DNA from: Dorea formicigenerans | GTDB lineage: Bacteria > Bacillota > Clostridia > Lachnospirales > Lachnospiraceae | DNA length: 64,000 bases | NCBI RefSeq assembly: GCF_025150245.1 | Contig: NZ_CP102279.1 | Coordinates: 485,001-549,000, forward strand | Reading direction: 5' to 3' | Part shown: piece after piece, positions 9,851 to 17,918 of the stretch | Layout: each line of letters begins with the position of its first letter | Numbering within the stretch: position 1 is the first letter of the stretch | Notes under the pieces: generated by a model | Told to the model about the DNA's origin: nothing | The model's database searches: none | The model's input: only the letters and a program-made list of their open reading frames with translations | Position numbers and translations under genes: made by a program

Positions 9851-10036
9851 GCAAGCGTAACAATGTGTGAACATGACTGTCAACCCTTTCTTTCAAAAAA
9901 ATTCAATCCTTGCTTCTATACAAAAAACATTATACTGGAAACAAACACCTCTTTCAATCTTTTTATGCGTGCAAGATAAAAAAATTGAGACATCACACTT
10001 TTCCTTTTTTCCTCTTGAGTACCCACAACAGAAAAG

Positions 10037-10098
10037 AAAAAGCCCTGTCAAGAGCTTGCCACCATTGGTGGTGCTTTGCACTCTTGATCGGGCTTTTT
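10037..10098 (-). terminator. Terminator downstream of the Cro/C1-type regulator gene
   Basis: A long imperfect hairpin, AAAAAGCCCTGTCAAGAGC paired with GCACTCTTGATCGGGCTTTTT, encloses a second small stem (CCACC/GGTGG). Read on the minus strand it lies about 33 bases after the regulator stop and ends in T5. Between it and the surface-protein start (9705-10036) only the TGTC tract and AT-rich DNA are seen. Confidence 0.8.
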
Positions 10099-10130
10099 GT
10101 TTGCTGTATCTTCTCGCAAGAGGAAAAAGA

Positions 10131-10751
10131 TTACTCGTCCTCATCATCAAAATGGTTATTTCTTAATACTTCCCGTAACAGTTCCATATCCTCTTTTGAG
10201 TTCGGATTTATCATTTTCACGACTTGATAAGGTGTCCTATATTTATGTCCCTCTATGCTTTCCCCAAACATATCCATACTGTATAAATCATCATAGCGGT
10301 CTAGTAATTTTTGAAACTTCAAATGCTGGATAAATTCTTTGATTGGGTAAAGGTCGGACGCTTCAATGCTTTTCCCGTTGATATAGTCTGTAATGTATTC
10401 CCGTAACTTTTCCAATTCATATTCCAGCCATTCTTCCTCGCTGTCAAAGAAGTTATCATAGTGTCCGTGTTTCAGTTCTGCATTTAGACGTTCTTCTGTT
10501 CTTAAAAACTGACAGACTTCTTTTTCAGACTGATTGACATACTTCCATTCTCCCGATAATAATTCATTCGGCGTTACGTCCAGCACTTCCATTATCTTTT
10601 CCAGCGTTTCATAAGCAGGATAGTTCAACCCTCTTTCAATCTTGGAAAGGCTCTGCATATTGATACCGATTTTGTCCGCAAGTTCCTGTTGTTTCATTCC
10701 CCTAAATTTTCTTATGGTCTGTATATTATTTCCTAAATGGCTTATTTTCAT
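10131..10751 (-). CDS. XRE/Cro-C1-type transcriptional regulator of the element
   Basis: The protein has an N-terminal helix-turn-helix of about 60 residues (IRKFRGMKQQELADKIGI ... LSKIERGLNYPAYETLEKI) typical of Cro/C1 regulators. A C-terminal region of about 140 residues, rich in charged and aromatic residues and of no known fold, follows. The start at 10751 is chosen because GGAGGG lies 8-13 bases before this ATG. An in-frame ATG five codons upstream overlaps that site. The gene diverges from the replication/integration genes, the usual place for a repressor controlling excision and replication. The target operator is not identified. Confidence 0.85.
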   Translation of the reverse strand: MKISHLGNNIQTIRKFRGMKQQELADKIGINMQSLSKIERGLNYPAYETLEKIMEVLDVTPNELLSGEWKYVNQSEKEVCQFLRTEERLNAELKHGHYDNFFDSEEEWLEYELEKLREYITDYINGKSIEASDLYPIKEFIQHLKFQKLLDRYDDLYSMDMFGESIEGHKYRTPYQVVKMINPNSKEDMELLREVLRNNHFDDEDE

Positions 10752-10835
10752 TGCACAACCCTCCATATCTCGTTATATCTTCACTGTTATAAGTCTATCA
10801 TGCTTAATATGATTTGTAAAGACAAAAAAAGATAT

Positions 10836-11277
10836 TGACAAATAAGCATATAAGAATTACTATGCTATTGTGAGTGAATAAGTACAATAGAATGAAATAC
10901 AAAAACATTCAAAAAGAAATCCCCATCTGATTAAACCCGTAGATATGAATATTGGTTGAAATGGAACTTGTTAGAAAAGGCAAAACAGGACTTGCTGACA
11001 AAGTATTTCTGACACGGTGGCGGAAGCCTCTCAGGCTTACCGCCATGACATCTTGTGTCAAGGGGAAGAAATGCTTTGTCGGCTGGCGAGCCTGCGAGCC
11101 TTGACTGTGCCCCCGTTATCTAACAGGGGGGCACTATTTCACAAAAGACAAGTCAAAAACCATACAACCCCAAACCTGTGAGTAGTAATGAGAAGTTTTA
11201 AGAAGATAGTAATTTCACATTCTTTTGAATAGTGGTTTACAGGTATTTCAAGGCTGTTGTGGGATTGGAGGAATACA
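10836..11277 (+). promoter_or_regulatory. Long structured leader upstream of the element's replication gene
   Basis: The 525-nt gap between the divergent regulator and the replication gene contains a TTGACA box near 10836 and three hairpins in a row: GGCGGAAGCCT/AGGCTTACCGCC at 11019-11044, TGACA/TGTCA at 11046-11060, and GTGCCCCC/GGGGGGCAC at 11107-11134. The last is followed by only a weak T tract. The layout suggests attenuation, antisense control or an origin/oriT-type structured site. No open frame of note is present. Confidence 0.5.
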
Positions 11278-12420
11278 ATGAACAATTTAGAATTTGCACT
11301 TGAAATGAAGAACAAACGTCTTGCAAGCGGTCTTTCACAAGGAGAACTTGCAAGTCTTACCCATGTATCAAGATATAGTATCAACCGCTTTGAGAACGGA
11401 AAAGCCAACGCAAGTAAAGAAACACAGAACATTATCCTGCGTTGTCTGAATTACTATGTCTGTGATAAGCCTTTTTATCTGCTCGTTGATTATCTGTCTG
11501 TCCGTTTTCCAACGACTGACGCATTAGAAGTTATCCGAAAGGTGCTTGGCATGAAAGCGGACTATTTTATCCATTATGACTATGGGTATTATGGCTATAA
11601 GGAGCATTATGCCTACGGGGAAATCAAGGTCATGGCTTCTGATGATGAACACATGGGTGTATTTTTAGAATTAAAAGGGGCAGGCTCACGCAACATGGAA
11701 TATGTCTTACAGGCACAGAACAGGGATTGGTATTCATTTTTAAACCGCTGTCTTGACTGTGGCGGTGTTATCCGACGTTTTGACTTGGCAATCAATGATA
11801 TGTGCGGTCTGCTGGATATTCCCGTTTTGTCTGAAAAATACAAAAATGGCGGTGCGGATTGTCGCTGTAAAAACTATGAAAATGTACAAGGTGGAAAACT
11901 AAGCGAAAAAAAACGTAATTTAGCAAGTACCCTTTATATCGGCTCAAAGGCAAGCACAAAATATTTCTGCCTGTATGAAAAACAAAAGGAGCAGGCAACC
12001 AAAAAGAAACATACGGATATTATCAACCGTTTTGAAATTCGTCTGCGTGATAAAAAGGCAGTACAGGCAGTTGAGGAATTGTTATTGACATATAACCCTC
12101 ATGGGTTGGTGTTTTACCTTATTACTGATTTTGTGCAATTTCCCGATTATCCGCTGTGGGAGATATTCATTTCCCATGACAGTTTACCTTTTGAAATGAA
12201 CCCCGTACCTGTCAATATGGAACGCACTCTGCAATGGCTGGAAAGACAGGTCATGCCGTCAATCGTGATGATAGAGGAAATCGACAGGCTGACAGGCTCA
12301 AACTACATGAAAATGATTGATGAATGTACCCACCTTTCCGAAAAACAGGAAATGCTTGTAGAACAGATGTGTACGGATATAGCAGATGTAATCGAAAGTG
12401 AGGGGGTGTTTTATGAGTAA
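11278..12420 (+). CDS. Replication initiation factor / MobT-like protein with N-terminal HTH
   Basis: This 380-residue protein matches the Rep_trans / replication initiation factor family (PF02486), whose Tn916 member (Orf20, MobT) nicks the element's origin for rolling-circle processing. Residues about 10-60 form a Cro-type HTH ([23 protein letters not shown]). The Rep domain follows with [12 protein letters not shown] near residue 165 and YLYEKQKEQ-like basic segments near 240. The start at 11278 is set by TGGAGG 6 bases upstream. It overlaps the excisionase gene by 8 bases. It should let the element replicate after excision and be mobilised by a helper conjugative system. Confidence 0.85.
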   Translation: MNNLEFALEMKNKRLASGLSQGELASLTHVSRYSINRFENGKANASKETQNIILRCLNYYVCDKPFYLLVDYLSVRFPTTDALEVIRKVLGMKADYFIHYDYGYYGYKEHYAYGEIKVMASDDEHMGVFLELKGAGSRNMEYVLQAQNRDWYSFLNRCLDCGGVIRRFDLAINDMCGLLDIPVLSEKYKNGGADCRCKNYENVQGGKLSEKKRNLASTLYIGSKASTKYFCLYEKQKEQATKKKHTDIINRFEIRLRDKKAVQAVEELLLTYNPHGLVFYLITDFVQFPDYPLWEIFISHDSLPFEMNPVPVNMERTLQWLERQVMPSIVMIEEIDRLTGSNYMKMIDECTHLSEKQEMLVEQMCTDIADVIESEGVFYE

Positions 12421-12619
12421 TGCACAGGATATTCCCGTATGGGAAAAATATACCCTTACCATTGAAGAAGCGTCAAAGTATTTCCGTATCGGAGAAAACA
12501 AGTTAAGACGCTTGGCAGAGGAAAACAAGGGCGCTGGCTGGCTCATTATGAATGGCAACCGCATACAGATTAAACGCCGACAGTTTGAACAGGTTATTGA
12601 CAAATTGGACGCAATCTAA
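12413..12619 (+). CDS. xis: Excisionase (Tn916 Xis type)
   Basis: This 68-residue protein resembles Tn916 excisionase. It has a winged-helix region with [21 protein letters not shown] near residues 18-38 and ends [14 protein letters not shown], both typical of the family. Xis bends DNA at the element ends and directs the integrase to excise. The ATG at 12413 follows an AGGGGG site. Its coding region starts 8 bases inside the preceding gene, so translation is probably coupled. An alternative start five codons earlier has no better binding site. Confidence 0.88.
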   Translation: MSNAQDIPVWEKYTLTIEEASKYFRIGENKLRRLAEENKGAGWLIMNGNRIQIKRRQFEQVIDKLDAI

Positions 12620-12626
12620 TGCAAAT

Positions 12627-12670
12627 GAGCCTTGTATGTGTTATGATGAACACAAGTCATATCAAGGCTC
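12627..12670 (+). promoter_or_regulatory. Inverted repeat between excisionase and integrase genes
   Basis: Outer arms GAGCCTTG / CAAGGCTC enclose TGTGTT/AACACA, forming an extended stem. The right arm GTCATATCAAGGCTC is the exact inverse of a 15-mer at the left end of the element (7492-7506). It could be a terminator/attenuator before int or a protein binding site used in recombination. Confidence 0.55.
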
Positions 12671-12697
12671 TTTCCAACAAGGAAAGGAGCAGACACC

Positions 12698-13891
12698 ATG
12701 AAAGAAAAAAGACGGGATAGTAAAGGACGTATCCTGCATACTGGAGAGAGCCAACGAACAGACGGGAAATACTTATATAAATATGTAGACGCATTTGGAA
12801 ACACAAAATATGTGTATGCTTGGAGATTGACACCCACAGACCCGACACCAAAGGAAAAACGGGAAAAACCCTCACTTCGTGAACTGGAACAGCAGATAAG
12901 ACGGGATATTGAGGACGGTATCGACAGCACAGGCAAGAAAATGACGCTTTGCCAACTCTATGCCAAACAGAACTTACAGAGGGCAAATGTGAAGAAAAGC
13001 ACACAAAAACAACGGGAACAACTCATGCGGTTATTGAAAGAGGACAAATTAGGTGCTAGGAGCATTGATACAATCAAGCCCTCTGACGCTAAAGAATGGG
13101 CGTTACGCATGAAAGACAAGGGCTTTTCCTATAACACCATTAACAACCATAAACGCTCGTTAAAAGCGTCATTCTATATCGCCATACAAGACGATTGTGT
13201 AAGGAAGAACCCTTTTGATTTTAAGTTAAGTGAAGTCCTAGAAAATGATACCAAAGAGAAAGTCGCATTGACAGAGGAACAGGAACAAGCCTTACTCTCA
13301 TTTATCAAGACAGACAATGTGTATCACAAGCATTATGATGATGTGCTGATACTGTTAAAGACTGGACTTCGTATCTCGGAACTGTGCGGACTGACAGTAG
13401 CTGATATTGATTTCAAGAATGAAGTTGTAATTATCGACCACCAGTTACTAAAGAGCAAGGAACAGGGCTATTATATTGAAACGCCTAAGACGAAAAGCGG
13501 AATAAGACAAGTGCCATTAAGTAGAGAAACAATACAGGCATTTCAACGGGTTATGAAGAAACGCCCAAAGGCAGAACCATTTGTGATAGACGGACAGAGC
13601 AATTTCTTATTTGTCAATCATAAAGGCAAGCCCAAAGTTGCGATTGATTACAACGCCTTATTTGTCCGTATGGTAAAGAAATATAACAAGCACCACAAGG
13701 ACAATCCCTTGCCACATATCACACCGCATACGCTACGCCATACATTCTGCACAAGACTGGCAAGCAAGAACATGAACCCAAAAGATTTACAGTATATCAT
13801 GGGACATTCAAACATTAGTATCACAATGAACTGGTACGCTCATGCGTCCATAGATACCGCAAAATCAGAGGTTCAGCGTCTAATCGCATAG
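12698..13891 (+). CDS. int: Tyrosine recombinase / integrase (Tn916 family)
   Basis: This 397-residue site-specific recombinase has the Tn916 Int layout. An N-terminal arm-binding domain (residues 1-75) recognises the TTTACCAC-type repeats, a SAM-like core-binding domain covers about 85-175, and the catalytic domain about 190-397. The catalytic residues are visible: Arg in TGLRISEL, His-x-x-Arg in HTLRHTF, His in MGHSN, and the nucleophile Tyr in MNWYAHA. GGAAAGGAG lies before the ATG. The gene is the rightmost in the element, ends six bases before the first right arm site, and appears intact. Confidence 0.95.
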   Translation: MKEKRRDSKGRILHTGESQRTDGKYLYKYVDAFGNTKYVYAWRLTPTDPTPKEKREKPSLRELEQQIRRDIEDGIDSTGKKMTLCQLYAKQNLQRANVKKSTQKQREQLMRLLKEDKLGARSIDTIKPSDAKEWALRMKDKGFSYNTINNHKRSLKASFYIAIQDDCVRKNPFDFKLSEVLENDTKEKVALTEEQEQALLSFIKTDNVYHKHYDDVLILLKTGLRISELCGLTVADIDFKNEVVIIDHQLLKSKEQGYYIETPKTKSGIRQVPLSRETIQAFQRVMKKRPKAEPFVIDGQSNFLFVNHKGKPKVAIDYNALFVRMVKKYNKHHKDNPLPHITPHTLRHTFCTRLASKNMNPKDLQYIMGHSNISITMNWYAHASIDTAKSEVQRLIA

Positions 13892-13896
13892 AAGTA

Positions 13897-13970
13897 TTTA
13901 CCACGATTTTAACCACGCTTGATAGCGAAAATATAAGAAGATAGACCTAGATATGTGAGGTTTACCACAA
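13897..13970 (+). promoter_or_regulatory. Right-end integrase arm sites
   Basis: TTTACCACGA (13897-13906), TTAACCACGC (13909-13918) and TTTACCACAA (13961-13970) are direct repeats of the left-end sites in the same orientation. They begin immediately after the integrase stop. Confidence 0.65.
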
Positions 13971-13975
13971 AAGCA

Positions 13976-14017
13976 AAATGCCCGTAGAGCCTATAAAATA
14001 AGGCTTTGCGGACATTT
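13976..14017 (+). terminator. Hairpin at the right end of the element
   Basis: AAATGCCCGTAGAGCCT pairs with AGGCTTTGCGGACATTT (two wobble pairs, one mismatch) around a 7-8-nt A/T loop. It lies after the integrase. The lack of a T run makes a terminator role uncertain. Confidence 0.5.
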
Positions 14018-14084
14018 AAGGAGATATAAAAAGATAGTCAAAAAGACATATATAATTTATTATAATACATATACAGGAGTAGAG

Positions 14085-14825
14085 ATGAAAAAGATAGATA
14101 TGCACTGTCACATACTACCTGGTATAGATGATGGATCTGCAAATCCGAAAGAGACATTAGCGATGCTACGCATGGCATTGAATCAGGACTTTGTAGGTAT
14201 GATCGTAACGCCACATGGCTCAGTCCGTAATGCATCCGTAGAACGAGTGCAGGAGATTCGAACATTGTGTAAGAAGTTCAGAATTCAGGCATATCAACGA
14301 CTTGGAGTCAGGCTTCCGGTATTTCCGGGACAGGAAATTATGTATTCGGTAGATACAAGACAGTTACTAAAAGAAGGAAAGCTTCTGACGCTGGCAGACA
14401 GCAGATATGTATTATTGGAATTCCTCCCGGGGACAGCTTACTCTAAGATATTCAGCGCAGTGCGCCAGATGCAGATGGCAGGTTATGTCCCAATTTTGGC
14501 ACATGTAGAAAGGTATCATGTGTTAAGAGAAGAAGGCAGACTGGAAGAGCTGGCTGATACAGGAGCAAGAATCCAGATGAATTACAGCTCTATAGATGGA
14601 GGATGGAATAATAATACAGCACAGTGGTGTAAGCGACAACTGAAAGATGGTCTGGTCCATTACCTGGGAACAGATATGCACAATAGCGGAGAACGCAGTC
14701 CACAGACAGAACACGTTGAGAAGTGGCTGAACAAGAATCTGTCTGAAGATTATGTATGGGCATTGATACAAGGCAATGCAAGAAGAATATTAGATGACCG
14801 CGGATCACACAAGCCTAAAACATAA
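14085..14825 (+). CDS. CpsB/CapC-type PHP-domain tyrosine-protein phosphatase
   Basis: This 246-residue manganese-dependent phosphatase dephosphorylates the capsule BY-kinase. The PHP metal motifs are present: DMHCHILPGIDDG at residues 5-17, TPHG near 45, AHVERY near 139, and TDMHN near 205. Length and motif order match CpsB/YwqE. An AGGAG site lies near the ATG. It is the first gene of the polysaccharide locus and is separated from the Wzz/kinase genes by a hairpin repeat at 14845-14990. The third motif reads TPHGS where the family often has TPHH, a small departure that may alter metal binding. Confidence 0.92.
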   Translation: MKKIDMHCHILPGIDDGSANPKETLAMLRMALNQDFVGMIVTPHGSVRNASVERVQEIRTLCKKFRIQAYQRLGVRLPVFPGQEIMYSVDTRQLLKEGKLLTLADSRYVLLEFLPGTAYSKIFSAVRQMQMAGYVPILAHVERYHVLREEGRLEELADTGARIQMNYSSIDGGWNNNTAQWCKRQLKDGLVHYLGTDMHNSGERSPQTEHVEKWLNKNLSEDYVWALIQGNARRILDDRGSHKPKT

Positions 14826-14844
14826 ATTGTTTCAAAATTTTTTA

Positions 14845-14990
14845 CAATTCAAAAAGGGACAGGTTAGAAATAAAAGAAACCCTAGAAAATGGGAGGGTAA
14901 AAATACACACAATTCAAAGAGGGACAGGTAGAAGTCCAATTGGGGACGGGGTTTTTTTGAAAAACCCCCGTCCCCAACCGTCCCCCAAGA
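14845..14990 (+). repeat. GGGGACGGGG hairpin repeat, copy 2
   Basis: This element repeats the order seen at 7038-7177: a CAATTC-AAAAAGGGACAGGT box, TAAAAATACACACAATTC, a second AGGGACAGGT box, then the inverted repeat TTGGGGACGGGG / CCCCGTCCCCAA at 14940-14977. It fills the 180-nt gap between cpsB and the Wzz-like gene and could act as a terminator or attenuator there. Confidence 0.8.
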
Positions 14991-15005
14991 AAGGAAATCA
15001 GATTA

Positions 15006-15755
15006 ATGGGAAAGAATTACGACAATGATGAGATGGAAATTGACTTACTGGAGCTCTTTTATGTGCTCAAGTCGAAGATACTGGCAATCCTGGGAGTGGG
15101 ACTGTTGTTCGGCTGTATTGCGTGTGCATATGCCGGATTCTTAGTGAAGCCGCTGTACACATCTTCTTCCATGATGCTTGTACTGACCAAGGAGACGACG
15201 CTTAGTTCTCTGGCGGATCTACAGATGGGCTCACAGCTTACCAAGGACTATTCCATCTTGATCACAAGCCGTCCGGTGCTTACGGATGTTATCGACCAGT
15301 TAGATCTGGACATGGACTATAAGCAGCTGAAGAATATGATCACAGTTACGAACCAGGACGATACGCGTATTCTGCAGTTGTCTGTGGAGTATTCTGATGC
15401 CAAGCAGGCGAAGGAGATTGTAGACAAGCTGTCAGAGGTTGCTTCTGAGTATATCGGAGACAAGATGGAGGTTACACCGCCTAAGATCATTGAAAAAGGT
15501 GAGGTTCCGACTTCCAGATCGAATACAGGCGTGGCGAAGATGGCAGTGATGGGTGTGCTGGCAGGTATGATCCTGTGCGCAGGTGTGATTGTTATCCGCA
15601 CGATCATGGACGATACGATTAAGTCTGAAGAAGATATAGAAAAATATCTGGGATTATCTACACTGAGTGTAATTCCGGACAGAAAGGATTATATTAATGG
15701 ATCAGGAAAGAAGAAGTCAAAGAGAAATGATGCAGGAAAACGAAAAGCAAGCTAG
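15006..15755 (+). CDS. Wzz/YveK-type polysaccharide chain-length determinant (BY-kinase activator)
   Basis: This 249-residue polysaccharide co-polymerase has two membrane helices, about residues 24-46 and 178-201. They bracket an extracellular Wzz domain with LVKPLYTSSSMMLV, the conserved start of that domain. The short basic cytoplasmic tail ends GKKKSKRNDAGKRKAS. In Firmicutes the tail recruits and activates the separate cytoplasmic tyrosine kinase encoded by the next gene, which overlaps by 59 bases. Together they set polymer length. A GAAAGG site precedes the ATG. Confidence 0.93.
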   Translation: MGKNYDNDEMEIDLLELFYVLKSKILAILGVGLLFGCIACAYAGFLVKPLYTSSSMMLVLTKETTLSSLADLQMGSQLTKDYSILITSRPVLTDVIDQLDLDMDYKQLKNMITVTNQDDTRILQLSVEYSDAKQAKEIVDKLSEVASEYIGDKMEVTPPKIIEKGEVPTSRSNTGVAKMAVMGVLAGMILCAGVIVIRTIMDDTIKSEEDIEKYLGLSTLSVIPDRKDYINGSGKKKSKRNDAGKRKAS

Positions 15756-16524
15756 AACTACATATACAAATGCGCAGGCAAAAGCGGCAATGTCCCGCCG
15801 TGACAATAAGGCATCTAAGCTTCGGGTGGAGCTGACGGATCCTCGTAAATCAAATTACTTTTACGAGGAGGCGTTAAAGACGCTGAGAACAAATATCCAG
15901 TTTGCAGGAGCGGATATTAAGACGATTCTTGTGACAAGCTGTTTTCCGAATGAGGGAAAGAGTGATGTTGTCTTCCAGCTCGCAAAGGAAATGGGTATGG
16001 CCGGTAAGAAGACGGTGCTTCTGGATGCGGATATCCGAAAATCTGTCCTTGTGCAGAGATATCTCGTGGATAGTGACGTGAAGGGACTGTCCCAGTACTT
16101 AAGCGGACAGGCACCGGTGCGCGATATTTTATATGGAACAAATTATGAAAATATGGACGTGATCTTTGCAGGACCGATGGCTCCGAATCCATCAGAACTT
16201 CTGAATGGCAAAGTATTTGCGAAGTTGATGATCGAATTGAAGCAGAGATATGATTACGTCCTAATCGATACACCTCCTATGGCAAATGTGGTGGATGCTG
16301 CTATTGTTGGCAAGGTGTGTGATGGAGCAATTCTGCTGATCGAGAGTGGATTTGTAGGATACCGTGCAGCGCAGAAAGCAATCAAGCAGTTGGAAAAGAG
16401 TGGAACACATATGCTTGGAGCTGTGCTGAATAAGGTTGATGCAAGAAAAGAAAAATATTATTCCTATTACAGTTATGGAAGTAAGTATGGTTATGGCTAT
16501 GGCCAGAATCATGAAAATGCGTAG
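15697..16524 (+). CDS. CpsD/CapB-type bacterial tyrosine kinase
   Basis: This 275-residue cytoplasmic BY-kinase has Walker A near residue 80-90 (FPNEGKSD, with Asp where Ser/Thr is usual), Walker A' LLDADIRKS near 109, Walker B YVLIDTPP near 185, and a C-terminal tyrosine cluster YYSYYSYGSKYGYGYG that is the autophosphorylation site. It pairs with the Wzz-like protein and the PHP phosphatase to control capsule assembly. The start overlaps the upstream gene. AAAGGA lies about 9 bases before the ATG at 15697, while later ATGs at 15730/15733 are possible and would shorten it by about 11 residues. Confidence 0.93.
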   Translation: MDQERRSQREMMQENEKQARTTYTNAQAKAAMSRRDNKASKLRVELTDPRKSNYFYEEALKTLRTNIQFAGADIKTILVTSCFPNEGKSDVVFQLAKEMGMAGKKTVLLDADIRKSVLVQRYLVDSDVKGLSQYLSGQAPVRDILYGTNYENMDVIFAGPMAPNPSELLNGKVFAKLMIELKQRYDYVLIDTPPMANVVDAAIVGKVCDGAILLIESGFVGYRAAQKAIKQLEKSGTHMLGAVLNKVDARKEKYYSYYSYGSKYGYGYGQNHENA

Positions 16525-16545
16525 GAAAGGGATGTAAAGAACAGT

Positions 16546-16860
16546 ATGAAGAAAAGAAAGACGAACCCGAAGGTTCAGAATACTCTGCTGTTGATTGCAT
16601 GTATCGTATTATTCCTGATATTAGGTTCGCTTTTATTTTTCAATCATAAGAAAGAAGCTGCAAATAGCAGTGAGTTAAAGAAAGCGGCGCAGGAAGAGAT
16701 TCAGAAGGAGAAATCAGATCAGACATGGACAGAGGACCAGAACAGCGAGAACCAGACAGACGAGAACCAGACAGACGAGAATCAGAACAGCGAAGATCAG
16801 ACAGACGAGAACCAGACAGACGAGAATCAGGCAGGCGAGAATCAGACAGACGGGAACTAG
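16546..16860 (+). CDS. Small single-pass membrane protein with acidic QTDEN repeats
   Basis: The 104-residue protein has a basic N-terminus, one membrane helix at about residues 12-32 (LLLIACIVLFLILGSLLFF), and an outward tail. From about residue 62 the tail is made of eight 5-residue repeats (QTDEN, QNSED, QAGEN). I do not recognise a family. The repeat DNA is also read in another frame as the start of the LCP gene. The position between the kinase and the LCP ligase suggests a cell-envelope role in polymer attachment. That is inference. The hydrophobic helix and clean start support a real gene. Confidence 0.65.
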   Translation: MKKRKTNPKVQNTLLLIACIVLFLILGSLLFFNHKKEAANSSELKKAAQEEIQKEKSDQTWTEDQNSENQTDENQTDENQNSEDQTDENQTDENQAGENQTDGN

Positions 16861-17870
16861 AAAGGCGAGAATCATCAGGGAAACGCCACGGAAGATTCAC
16901 AGCAGTTATTATCGCAGGCGCAGCTGTACTTGCAGTGGCAGGTCTGGGATATGCAGGTATCCAAAAAAAGAAAGCAGCAGAAGCGGCAAGTGCGAAAGCA
17001 ACCGCGGAAGCAGATGATTCCAACACCGTCACCTGGCAGGGAAAGACTTACAAATACAATCAAAATCTCAGTAACTACTTATTACTTGGAGTAGACAAGC
17101 GTACACCGGCAGAGACAAGAGTCGGAAAAGCCGATGCAGGACAGGCAGATGCCTTATTCCTGTTGTCGCTGAACCGTAAGACAAAGGAAATGACACTGAT
17201 CTCGATTCCGAGAGATACGATGACAGATGTGGAAAGCTTTGACCTGGAAGGGAAAAGCCTTGGAAAATCCAAAGACCACATCAGCCTCTCCTATGGATAT
17301 GGAGACGGCGGTGCCGAGAGCTGCAAACTCACACAGGAAGCAGTGTCCAATCTCTTCTATGGACTTCCGATTCAGGGTTATCTTGCTATGAACTTAGACG
17401 GGATTCCAGAGCTTTCAAAAAGCGTAGGAGGTCTGACAGTGACTGTGCCAAATAACAGTCTGGAGTATAAATATCCGGAATTTGCCGAAGGTGCAGAAGT
17501 AACACTGACCGAAGAAAATACAGAAGTTTTCTTAAGAAGCAGAGATGTAGATGAAAGCCAGAGCGCCATCTACCGGATGGAACGTCAGAAAGCATTCTTA
17601 GATGCGTTTTCAAAAAAGGCAAAAGAATGCTATGAGCAAAATGCAAAATTTGCAGCAGATTTGTTCGTGGCAATCAAACCATATACCGTCACAAATATCA
17701 GCGAAGACCGTCTGATGAAGTTGTTCCAGACAGCAGACGAAGGAGACGGCTATACAGAATGGACTGTTCCGGGAGAAGGAACACAAGGTCTTTCCTACGA
17801 TGAATACCACGTAGATGACGATGCTCTGTATGCAAAGATTATGGAGACGTTCTATCAAGAAATAAAATAG
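16725..17870 (+). CDS. LytR-CpsA-Psr (LCP) family glycopolymer ligase
   Basis: This 381-residue membrane-anchored enzyme attaches capsule or teichoic polymers from the lipid carrier to peptidoglycan. A charged cytoplasmic tail of about 50 residues, rich in RRE repeats, precedes a membrane helix (about 57-78, FTAVIIAGAAVLAVAGLGYAG). The LCP catalytic domain follows with NYLLLGVDKR near 111, the arginine-containing SIPRDTM near 163, and FLRSRDVDESQSAIYRMERQKAF near 267. The start at 16725 lies 14 bases after AAGGAG and inside the previous gene in a different frame. A start later than the repeats is not obvious. Confidence 0.88.
   Translation: MDRGPEQREPDRREPDRRESEQRRSDRREPDRRESGRRESDRRELERRESSGKRHGRFTAVIIAGAAVLAVAGLGYAGIQKKKAAEAASAKATAEADDSNTVTWQGKTYKYNQNLSNYLLLGVDKRTPAETRVGKADAGQADALFLLSLNRKTKEMTLISIPRDTMTDVESFDLEGKSLGKSKDHISLSYGYGDGGAESCKLTQEAVSNLFYGLPIQGYLAMNLDGIPELSKSVGGLTVTVPNNSLEYKYPEFAEGAEVTLTEENTEVFLRSRDVDESQSAIYRMERQKAFLDAFSKKAKECYEQNAKFAADLFVAIKPYTVTNISEDRLMKLFQTADEGDGYTEWTVPGEGTQGLSYDEYHVDDDALYAKIMETFYQEIK
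16740..16859 (+). repeat. 15-bp tandem repeats read in two frames
   Basis: Eight units of about 15 bp, consensus CAGACAGACGAGAAC, run head to tail. One frame gives QTDEN-type repeats at the end of the small membrane protein. A second frame gives RREPD/RRESE-type repeats at the start of the LCP protein. Because the unit is a multiple of three, gain or loss of units keeps both frames open. Confidence 0.85.
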
Positions 17871-17918
17871 ATGAAAAAACAAACAAATGAGCAATAAGAC
17901 GTAAGGGGCTATAGAATC

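Larger units (their letters stand above)
7465..14017 (+). mobile_element. Compact Tn916-type integrative element (no conjugation genes)
   Basis: The segment carries, from right to left, a Tn916-type tyrosine integrase, a small excisionase, a replication-initiation/relaxase-like protein, a divergent Cro/C1-type regulator and one cargo gene for a sortase-anchored surface protein. Direct TTTACCACGA-type repeats, expected arm sites for the integrase, occur twice at 7465-7485 and three times at 13897-13970. No conjugation (VirB4, coupling ATPase) genes are present, so it would need a helper to transfer. Exact ends cannot be set because Tn916-type insertion leaves no target duplication. The boundaries given are the outermost internal signals. 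Confidence 0.75.
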
